12,524 nt of DNA, taken from the NCBI GenBank assembly GCA_030608765.1, contig JAUWDN010000011.1, forward strand, positions 1-12,524, given 5' to 3'. Numbering within the stretch: position 1 is the stretch's first letter; the number at the start of each line of letters is the position of its first letter. Made by a program: the position numbers and the translations under genes. The notes under the pieces were generated by a model. The model was given only the letters and a program-made list of their open reading frames with translations. It was not told the DNA's origin and made no database searches. The DNA is from Promethearchaeota archaeon (lineage in GTDB: Archaea; Asgardarchaeota; Lokiarchaeia; Sigynarchaeales; SOKP01). This document shows, one piece after another, positions 7,302 through 12,524 of the stretch.

Positions 7302-8332
7302 TAAGATCCACCTTCATTAATTAATTCCATATGATTCTGTTTAGTTTCTTTTTCTTCCTCTTCTTGAATTCTAATTTGAAAGTATCTTCTAAAGTTAGCT
7401 GTGTCTCTGCTCATTGAAATAACTTTAAACTTGTTTTCAAATAGAAATTTCATTAATTTAGGTAAATTATCTTCAAAGTCATCCATTAATACCTCTATAG
7501 TTTCATTCCCAACTCGTAATACTTTTTTTATTGAAGGATACTTTTGAATCGTTTTAATTATTTCTTGGTCTAAATTTTCAATTGAGACTCTTGCTACTAA
7601 GCCATTACTTGGTAAAGCGTTTATTAGATTTTGAGGAGAATCAAATTCAAGTAATCTTCCTTCTCTTAGGATTGCAGTTTTATCACATATTAATGACGCT
7701 TCTAAATCGTGAGATATGATAAACATTGTTGTGCTTAATTGCTGGTTTAACTTCTTTAGATAACTAAGTATTTGATAGCGCTTCGATGCATCTACGCCGG
7801 TTGTTGGTTCGTCGAGAAATAAAACTTTAGGGCTATGAATTAAACCAATAGCCATTGAAAGGCGTTTTTTTTCCCCTCCACTCATTTTTTTTACTCTTTT
7901 TTTCCAAGTATCTTTAGGAATATCTAATATCCCAAATAGTTTCTCTGCTGTTAATTTAGCTGTTTTTTTATTCATGCCGTAAGTTGATGTAAAGACTTCA
8001 ACGTTTACCATAGGATTTAAATCAAAATATAAATTTAATAATTCTAATTGTGGTACGTATCCAATATTGCTTAAAATTTTTGAGTAATTAGCTTTTTTAC
8101 TAGGATTTAAACCTGTAACTAGTACATTTCCATTCCAATTCTTTTTTTCAATTTGACAAGTCAAGACCCTTATAATAGTTGTTTTTCCAGCTCCAGAAAT
8201 ACCAAACATACCAATAATTTCACCCTTTTTCACGTTAAAAGACACATCATAAACTATTTGCTTTTTCCCAAATATAACATTCAGATTATCTACTGATACC
8301 ATTGCATCTTCAGAAGTTTCGGTAAGCTCCAT
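7301..8332 (-). CDS. Canonical ABC transporter ATPase with DUF4162-like tail
   Basis: 343 residues from ATG 8332. A longer in-frame ATG at 8344 exists, but it overlaps the GAGGTG that lies 4 nt before 8332, so the shorter form is preferred. All catalytic motifs are intact: Walker A GISGAGKTT (44-52), Q-loop VPQ (Q95), signature KMSGGEKKR (149-157), Walker B VLFLDEP (170-176) and H-loop ISHD (His208). Residues about 245-325 form the small C-terminal domain common in ATPases of ABC-2 exporters (DrrA/CcmA/NatA group), followed by an acidic tail. The start is 1 nt after the stop of permease 2 and the end overlaps the toroid-ATPase gene by 1 nt, so the products are surely made together. It should power the permease pair, probably as a heterodimer with the ATPase domain of the fusion protein. 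The substrate is unknown. Confidence 0.92.
   Translation of the reverse strand: MELTETSEDAMVSVDNLNVIFGKKQIVYDVSFNVKKGEIIGMFGISGAGKTTIIRVLTCQIEKKNWNGNVLVTGLNPSKKANYSKILSNIGYVPQLELLNLYFDLNPMVNVEVFTSTYGMNKKTAKLTAEKLFGILDIPKDTWKKRVKKMSGGEKKRLSMAIGLIHSPKVLFLDEPTTGVDASKRYQILSYLKKLNQQLSTTMFIISHDLEASLICDKTAILREGRLLEFDSPQNLINALPSNGLVARVSIENLDQEIIKTIQKYPSIKKVLRVGNETIEVLMDDFEDNLPKLMKFLFENKFKVISMSRDTANFRRYFQIRIQEEEEKETKQNHMELINEGGS
7308..7312 (-). promoter_or_regulatory. Ribosome binding site supporting a non-canonical ATA start
   Basis: GGTGG (followed by ATC, so close to the GGTGATC consensus) lies in the last codons of the canonical ATPase gene. Six nt later comes TAATA, where the stop TAA shares its last A with an in-frame ATA at 7301-7299. 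This is the geometry of a TAATG stop/start overlap with G replaced by A. Confidence 0.45.
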
Positions 8333-8333
8333 C

Positions 8334-9566
8334 TTACACCTCATATTTTCTTCTTTGGAATATTATAAATGACAAAACTACGAGAGTTAAACTTACGCCT
8401 AATAACGCAAAAAAGTCAAAACCGAACACTGATTTTCCTTTAGTGATTATTCCCGTAATTAAAGGGCTTCCATGAGATAACGGAAGTATGTATGCAAAAA
8501 CCTGTAAATAGATGGGCATAGCATCAATTGGAATGAATATCCCACTTAAAAGAATTAATACCAGAAATGTAGCTAAAAATAGTTGGTTTGCTTGTGTCTT
8601 AGTTTTGCTTAAAGTGCTTATAAAAATACCTATCGCAAGACCTGTGAATCCTAAAATAAAAAGTGAGAGAAAGAGATCAAAAAATGAACCTACTAAATAC
8701 AATCCAAAACTTAACGCACTAATAATAAGTGAGAAACTTTGAATTACCAAAATACTCATATAAGTAAGGTATTTAGCTGTTAGAATCTCAACTCTCTTGA
8801 CGGGTGTAAGTAGTAATCTAGCAACTGGTTTTTCTTGGACAATTGTCAAAATTGTTGAAACCATACCCACCCCAATAATCATGAAAGAGAGAACTAATAC
8901 CATCATGTAATTATAGTTGAAACTATAACCCTCAGGAATTGAAAACTCTTCAAAACCATTTATTTCAAACTGAGGAGTTAAATTGTTTTGAGAGACGAAA
9001 ATTTTAATCGAGTCATAAACCGCATTTAAACTTGCTTGAATTTTTTTTATATCTGACGAATCTGTTATACAATCTATTAATCCGGGATACCCCCAGGTGA
9101 TCAACTCCGAGAAATCAACAGGGATTGAAATAATAATTTTAATTTTTTTAGCAGTCAAATAATTTCTTGCTGTCTCCATCGCGTAAATTTCTTCCGTAGC
9201 ATTAAAAAATTGGACGAGGTTTAATAAATTCGAACTATTTACAGCTTCTACATATTTGAGGTTATAATCATCCAGTTCTGATTCGGTAAAATTATTTTCT
9301 TCTATAAATGTATTAGAGTCGTAGGATACCACTACACAATTAATAGGCTGCATAGTAGCACCTGAATTACTAGAAGTTAAGCCTATTGCAACAACCACAA
9401 GAGGAGGCACAATCAAAGCTATAAAAATATTGAACTTATCTGTCCATAGTAGACGAAACTCTTTTTTAATTTGTTTAAGTAATCTGAGAAGCCCTTTTTT
9501 AAAATTTAAATTCTTTAATTTGCTTGACTCTAAATTATTTTTGTTATGGTTTTCTCTGCTTCTGAT
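8334..9566 (-). CDS. ABC-2 type permease 2 (true start upstream of TTG, probably ATC)
   Basis: About 410 residues. The first standard start codon in frame, TTG 9416, falls in the middle of the first membrane helix. The frame upstream encodes a basic cytosolic tail and QIKKEFRLLWTDKFNIFIAL (32-51), which aligns with LIQKEFNRIKSDRRTLLLLF of permease 1. The best start is ATC 9566, 7 nt after GGAGGTG; no ATG, GTG or TTG exists between the upstream in-frame stop (9617) and 9416. The topology follows the ABC-2 (PF12698-like) plan: TM1 about 46-63, an external domain 64-215, then five more segments near 218-241, 266-291, 295-317, 328-346 and 383-402. The cytosolic loop RLLLTPVKRVEILTAKYL (250-267) is the likely coupling helix, and SGIFIPIDAMP (341-351) is typical of the family. 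Four N-glycosylation sequons lie in the external domain and none elsewhere after TM1. It begins 4 nt after permease 1. Confidence 0.88.
   Translation of the reverse strand: MRSRENHNKNNLESSKLKNLNFKKGLLRLLKQIKKEFRLLWTDKFNIFIALIVPPLVVVAIGLTSSNSGATMQPINCVVVSYDSNTFIEENNFTESELDDYNLKYVEAVNSSNLLNLVQFFNATEEIYAMETARNYLTAKKIKIIISIPVDFSELITWGYPGLIDCITDSSDIKKIQASLNAVYDSIKIFVSQNNLTPQFEINGFEEFSIPEGYSFNYNYMMVLVLSFMIIGVGMVSTILTIVQEKPVARLLLTPVKRVEILTAKYLTYMSILVIQSFSLIISALSFGLYLVGSFFDLFLSLFILGFTGLAIGIFISTLSKTKTQANQLFLATFLVLILLSGIFIPIDAMPIYLQVFAYILPLSHGSPLITGIITKGKSVFGFDFFALLGVSLTLVVLSFIIFQRRKYEV
8337..8342 (-). promoter_or_regulatory. Ribosome binding site of the ATPase gene inside the permease 2 stop region
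   Basis: GAGGTG followed by TAA encodes the Glu-Val-stop end of permease 2 and at the same time is the ribosome binding site for ATG 8332, spacer TAAG. Confidence 0.6.
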
Positions 9567-9570
9567 TCTA

Positions 9571-10722
9571 TTACACCTCCAGTTTTTTAAATTTATAAGA
9601 AATGTACGCAGCAGTTAAGAAAACTAACGAAATTAATAGCAGAGAAAGCATATGTTCTATATTTAAATTTAATCCTCTTAACGTAATATCTGTGATTAAA
9701 ACAGAAGCATGGCTTAAAGGAAGAAAGTCTGCAAGGAACCGTGCCCCTCCTAATGATTCAGCTGGTAAAAGCGTACCTGAAAAAATAATCATAACAATAA
9801 ACAACATCAAATACATTTGATTAGCTCCTTGTTCAGTCGGACTAATAGCTGAGATAAATAGACCAATTGCTACTCCACTGAGGCCAATCATGACCAAAAC
9901 TAGATAGAAAGCAAATAGAGATCCTAAACTATATAGCCCGAAAAAAGAAGTCATTACAAATATTTCTGTGGCCTGCACTAGCATTATTACTGTATTTGCA
10001 ATTAATTTACTAATGAGAATATCTCTCTTTGATGTAGGTGTTATAAGCATTCTTGGAAGTGGACCTTCGGATACAATTGACAATGATGTTAGGTTCATTG
10101 TAGTGCCTATTATTATTATCGGTAAAATTAAAGAAAGAGAATAATTGAGTAGTTGAGATTCCCACGAAGGAACTCCGAATTCAAGGTGAGGGACCATTAT
10201 GGTAAAATTTTCTAACATATTAATTTCTACCCGAAAAAGAGCTATTGGTTCTTGGAGCGCAACCTCGATCGCACCGACAGCACTTAAATCAGATCCATCA
10301 ATATAGTATATTAAAACAGGGTTAGAATTATTTACTATTGACTCAGAAAAATTCTGAGGAAGCACAATAAAAACATCTATTATATCGTTTTTTAATAAGG
10401 AAAAACATTGATTGACTGCTTGGTTATACTCCCCGCTATTAGTGCTATTGAAATAGCGATAAAGATCCCATGCTGTTGTATTGTGTTCCATTATTGAGAT
10501 GAAAATGTCATCATACTCTGATGAGTTTGACGCAAAATTATCATAAGTAGGCATTTCATCGCGGCTAATTATTACAGCAGTAAAAAATTTAGTAGGACCA
10601 ACACCTGTAGTAAGCCCAAAAATAACGATTAGTATCATAGGAATAGTAAATAGAAGAAGTAAAGTTCTTCTATCAGATTTAATTCGATTAAATTCTTTTT
10701 GGATTAATCCAGCTATAGTCAT
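9571..10722 (-). CDS. ABC-2 type permease 1
   Basis: 383 residues from ATG 10722. The N-terminus LIQKEFNRIKSDRRTLLLLF (6-25) is the usual ABC-2 opening, an amphipathic helix before TM1 (20-40). A large external domain (41-193) follows, then TM2 194-214, TM3 240-262, TM4 268-292, TM5 299-318 and TM6 354-376. RMLITPTSKRDILISKLI (224-241) is the probable coupling helix contacting an ATPase, and SGTLLPAESL (315-324) matches the family turn seen in permease 2. Seven N-x-S/T sequons lie in the external domain against one in the rest. It is clearly a paralogue of permease 2 with a diverged external domain, so the pair would form a heterodimeric membrane core. As first gene of the operon it has its own TATA box about 60 bp upstream. 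Its C-terminal Leu-Glu-Val-stop is written by the ribosome binding site of the next gene. Confidence 0.92.
   Translation of the reverse strand: MTIAGLIQKEFNRIKSDRRTLLLLFTIPMILIVIFGLTTGVGPTKFFTAVIISRDEMPTYDNFASNSSEYDDIFISIMEHNTTAWDLYRYFNSTNSGEYNQAVNQCFSLLKNDIIDVFIVLPQNFSESIVNNSNPVLIYYIDGSDLSAVGAIEVALQEPIALFRVEINMLENFTIMVPHLEFGVPSWESQLLNYSLSLILPIIIIGTTMNLTSLSIVSEGPLPRMLITPTSKRDILISKLIANTVIMLVQATEIFVMTSFFGLYSLGSLFAFYLVLVMIGLSGVAIGLFISAISPTEQGANQMYLMLFIVMIIFSGTLLPAESLGGARFLADFLPLSHASVLITDITLRGLNLNIEHMLSLLLISLVFLTAAYISYKFKKLEV
9574..9580 (-). promoter_or_regulatory. Strong ribosome binding site supporting a non-canonical ATC start
   Basis: GGAGGTG, nearly the full anti-16S complement, overlaps the last codons of permease 1 and is followed 7 nt later by in-frame ATC 9566-9564. 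A site this good with no standard start codon behind it, in a frame that clearly encodes the permease N-terminus, argues for initiation at ATC or for a sequence error here. Confidence 0.5.
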
Positions 10723-10782
10723 TAAGCTAAGCTCTCACAAAAAATAATCTAGAAATTTCAAGAATTACTAAATAATTAAAAA

Positions 10783-10790
10783 ATATATAA
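10783..10790 (-). promoter_or_regulatory. TATA box of the ABC operon
   Basis: The minus strand reads TTATATAT followed by a T run, preceded by an AAATTAGG stretch that could act as BRE. Expected transcription start is near 10760, giving a leader of about 38 nt before ATG 10722. The match is good, but the region is very AT-rich. Confidence 0.5.
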
Positions 10791-10801
10791 CCTAATTTAA
10801 T

Positions 10802-10807
10802 AAAAAA
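10802..10807 (-). terminator. T-tract terminator after the zinc-protein gene
   Basis: Six T on the minus strand start 24 nt after the stop codon at 10831. Together with the TATA box just downstream this suggests that the zinc-protein gene and the ABC operon are separate transcripts, possibly with readthrough. Confidence 0.35.
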
Positions 10808-10830
10808 GTTATTGCTAATTTGTTAAATAA

Positions 10831-11382
10831 TTAATTTTTAGGACTATTTTCGAAAAATTTACTGTTTGATAATGAAGTCGTGTTTCTTATTTTCAAAAGC
10901 GCTCTCCTTTTTTTATCGTTAATAATAAATTTTCGAAAAATTTCATTTTTATCGTTAATAAATTCCCAAAATTCTTCGTAAATCTCTTGTAAAGTCATAT
11001 TATTTTTTTTGTTAAAATTTTCTTCGAATTGACTTGTTTGTTTTTTATAGATCGTTTTTTCTGATATATCTTCTTCTGGTTTAATTGAATTGTAAAGGTC
11101 TAAGCTATTGACAAAGTGATCCTTATAGCTCGGCTTAAGGTTTTTATCCTTTTTGGTTTTTTCTGGATTTAATTGAAAATCTACTTTCTGATACCCACGA
11201 ATTGAAAAATTTTTGTCCAGAAATAATTGAAAGTGGTGTTGACATACTTTATCTTTAGGAACCGAGATAGTAGTTAATTGAGACGCTTGATTGATTATAG
11301 ATTTGGGAATCTGAATAATTTTTTTAGACTTACACACAGGACATATGACTTCAATATACCTATTGATTGCTATTGTTTCCAT
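10831..11382 (-). CDS. Small zinc-binding protein with Asgard-type CxxC...CxH domain
   Basis: 183 residues. The first 68 form a compact domain: YIEVICPVCKSKK (9-21) with Cys14 and Cys17, a middle part with QLTTISVPKDK (35-45), Cys47 with His49/His50, then LDKNFSIRGYQKVDF (55-69). Cys14, Cys17, Cys47 and a histidine are likely zinc ligands. I recall this C-x2-C / LTTIS / C-x-HxF / DKNF-RGYQ pattern from many Asgard archaeal proteins, but I know no assigned function. Residues 70-125 are charged and probably disordered; MTLQEIYEEFWEFINDKNEI (129-148) begins a predicted helix, and the tail is basic. There is no membrane segment. It lies 108 bp before the ABC operon on the same strand, probably with its own promoter, and diverges from the acyl-CoA synthetase gene. 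A regulatory or scaffold role is possible but unproven. Confidence 0.7.
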   Translation of the reverse strand: METIAINRYIEVICPVCKSKKIIQIPKSIINQASQLTTISVPKDKVCQHHFQLFLDKNFSIRGYQKVDFQLNPEKTKKDKNLKPSYKDHFVNSLDLYNSIKPEEDISEKTIYKKQTSQFEENFNKKNNMTLQEIYEEFWEFINDKNEIFRKFIINDKKRRALLKIRNTTSLSNSKFFENSPKN

Positions 11383-11411
11383 TTAGAAAATCAAAAAATA
11401 ATGTATTTTTT

Positions 11412-11436
11412 CGTCTTACATTTTATTTACGTCTTA
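11412..11436. repeat. Direct repeat CGTCTTA, 18 bp apart
   Basis: CGTCTTA occurs at 11412-11418 and again at 11430-11436, with T/A flanks matching at 10 of 12 positions. The copies lie between the minus-strand TATA box and the start of the zinc-protein gene, where a repressor could block transcription. Chance is possible. Confidence 0.25.
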
Positions 11437-11439
11437 GAA

Positions 11440-11447
11440 TATAAATA
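11440..11447 (-). promoter_or_regulatory. TATA-like element upstream of the zinc-protein gene
   Basis: The minus strand reads TATTTATA, preceded by CGAAATTAGGGG, which contains a BRE-like CGAAAT. A start near 11418 would give a leader of about 36 nt before ATG 11382. On the plus strand the same bases read TATAAATA and could serve the acyl-CoA synthetase gene with an 80-nt leader, but a better box exists for that gene. Confidence 0.4.
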
Positions 11448-11516
11448 CCCCTAATTTCGAAAACAATATAGTTTCAACCTTCAAAACTAAATTTTAAGTT
11501 CAATAAATTATAATCT

Positions 11517-11524
11517 TTTATATA
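11517..11524 (+). promoter_or_regulatory. Consensus TATA box TTTATATA for the acyl-CoA synthetase gene
   Basis: TTTATATA matches the archaeal box A consensus. Its usual distance to the start site places transcription initiation near 11546, so the mRNA would be leaderless or have about a 5-nt leader before ATG 11551. The AAGGGA at 11535-11540 would then lie outside the transcript. Confidence 0.5.
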
Positions 11525-11550
11525 TTCTTTTCAAAGGGACAAATTAAATT

Positions 11551-12524
11551 ATGAGCGATCAAATAACTGATATGGACGTTTTCTTTAACCCTAAATCCAT
11601 TGCTATTATAGGTGCTTCAGATACTTTCAAATTTGGTTATACTATGACAAATTATTTATTGAATTCGAAATTTAAAACATATCCCGTAAATATAAATAAA
11701 GATATTATTTTTGGTCATAAAGTATTCAAAAATATTAATGATATACTAGATGACATCGAATTAGCAATTATCGTAGTAAATAATGAACATGTGCTTCAAA
11801 TAGTGAAGGATTCTGTCAAAAAAGGAGTTAAAGGAATAATTATAGAAACCGCAGGCTTTGCTGAAACGGGTATCGAAAAATTTGTTAAAATCCAAGAAGA
11901 AATAGAGGTAATTGCTAAAAATTCGAATGTTAGAATAATTGGTCCTAATTGTGTAGGTGTTACTAATTTCAATAACAAATTTACGACTACAGAAATAGAT
12001 TTTAATCAATCTATAGAAGGGGGCACTATTTCTATTATCGCGCAATCAGGTGTGTTAGGAAATATATTTGTTGAATGGTCAGCAAGTCAGAAAATTGGTT
12101 TTTCGAAAACTATAACTCTTGGAAATAAAGTAGATGTTGATGAGATTGATATGTTGGAATATCTTGAGAAAGATGAGAATACTAATGTAATAACGGTTTA
12201 TTTAGAAGGCGTGAAACGAGGACCAAAGTTAATAGAAATATTAAGAAAATTGACTAAACCTGTTATAATTCTAAAAAATGGTCGTAGCGAAATTGGTTCT
12301 AAAGCGATAAAGAGTCACACTGGCTCTATTGCTGGAGACGATAAAATTTACGATGCGATTTTCAAACAATATTCCGGTATTTATCGCGTAAATAATTTTT
12401 ACGAGATGTTTGATATCGCTCAAGTATTTGCTACTCAACCCTTACCTAAAGGTAAGAACATTGCAATAATTACATCTTCTGGAAGTTTAGGTATATTAGC
12501 ATGCGACGAAATTGAAAGACTAGG
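11551..12524 (+). CDS. NDP-forming acyl-CoA synthetase, CoA-binding/ligase part (C-terminus cut by window edge)
   Basis: 324 codons from ATG 11551 to the window end, no stop. The product is the alpha-type part of an ADP-forming acetyl/acyl-CoA synthetase, which makes ATP from acyl-CoA, ADP and phosphate in anaerobic archaea (or the reverse). Motifs in order: the CoA-binding start FFNPKSIAIIGAS (11-23), GVKGIIIETAGFAE (92-105), RIIGPNCVGV (128-137), SIIAQSGVLG (161-170), ITLGNKVDVDEIDMLEYL (188-205), YLEGVKRG (217-224) and KSHTGSIAGDD (254-264). His256 in this last motif is the expected phosphohistidine, and ITSSGSLGILACDE (307-320) opens the next domain. Whether the ATP-grasp beta part is fused (about 700 residues) or separate cannot be seen. 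It is divergent from the zinc-protein gene, so there is no sign that it works with the ABC system. Confidence 0.93.
   Translation, partial: MSDQITDMDVFFNPKSIAIIGASDTFKFGYTMTNYLLNSKFKTYPVNINKDIIFGHKVFKNINDILDDIELAIIVVNNEHVLQIVKDSVKKGVKGIIIETAGFAETGIEKFVKIQEEIEVIAKNSNVRIIGPNCVGVTNFNNKFTTTEIDFNQSIEGGTISIIAQSGVLGNIFVEWSASQKIGFSKTITLGNKVDVDEIDMLEYLEKDENTNVITVYLEGVKRGPKLIEILRKLTKPVIILKNGRSEIGSKAIKSHTGSIAGDDKIYDAIFKQYSGIYRVNNFYEMFDIAQVFATQPLPKGKNIAIITSSGSLGILACDEIERL

Noticed and set aside
9414..9416. TTG as the start of permease 2
   Set aside because: It cuts the first membrane helix in half; the upstream frame aligns with the N-terminus of permease 1.
9571..9617. Programmed frameshift fusing permease 1 to permease 2
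   Set aside because: An A-rich stretch precedes the stop, but permease 2 needs a +1 shift and no typical slippery site for that is visible; the strong GGAGGTG points to re-initiation instead.
11761..12045. 94-codon minus-strand open frame
   Set aside because: It is antisense to the conserved acyl-CoA synthetase coding region and its protein is low-complexity Phe/Tyr/Asn-rich.
1..12524. CRISPR arrays, tRNA or rRNA genes, insertion sequences
   Set aside because: No regularly spaced repeats, cloverleaf-type sequences, rRNA segments or transposase frames were seen.

Overview
The window is AT-rich and very probably from an Asgard archaeon of the Lokiarchaeia/Heimdallarchaeia kind. The signs are archaeal TATA boxes with A/T-rich leaders, GAGGTG-type ribosome binding sites, an ADP-forming acyl-CoA synthetase, a longin-like protein and a small C-x2-C...C-x-H zinc protein of a type I associate with Asgard genomes. 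The assignment rests on protein character only; no rRNA or marker gene is present.

Layout. At the left edge (1-1331, minus) lies the N-terminal 443 codons of a VAO/4-cresol-dehydrogenase-type FAD oxidoreductase with its own promoter. From 1572 to 10722 (minus) runs a tightly packed six-gene operon, transcribed right to left: ABC-2 permease 1, ABC-2 permease 2, a canonical ABC ATPase, an ABC ATPase fused to a large extracytoplasmic prenyltransferase-beta/squalene-cyclase-like alpha/alpha toroid, a degenerate (probably ATPase-dead) ABC protein with an E2/RWD-like N-terminal domain, and a longin-like domain protein with four membrane segments. Just upstream (10831-11382, minus) is a small zinc-binding protein, and at the right edge (11551-12524, plus) the start of an NDP-forming acyl-CoA synthetase.

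The likely novel system is the operon. Two different permeases would form an asymmetric membrane core. The two active ATPases would drive it, one of them carrying its own external sensing or binding toroid on a two-TM anchor. A pseudo-ATPase and a longin-like protein add cytosolic faces of eukaryotic flavour (E2/RWD and longin folds). The substrate is unknown; export or extraction of a lipid, isoprenoid or lipidated protein is an inference from the toroid fold.

Two operon genes (permease 2 and the toroid fusion) have no ATG/GTG/TTG at their true N-termini. Their reading frames clearly extend upstream of the only usable TTG codons, through complete first membrane helices, to ATC and ATA codons placed 6-7 nt after strong Shine-Dalgarno motifs at the previous gene's stop. 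With these extensions, no stretch longer than about 240 bases is without a gene. The longest gaps, 1332-1571, 11383-11550 and 10723-10830, hold promoters and T-tract terminators and nothing else I can recognise.
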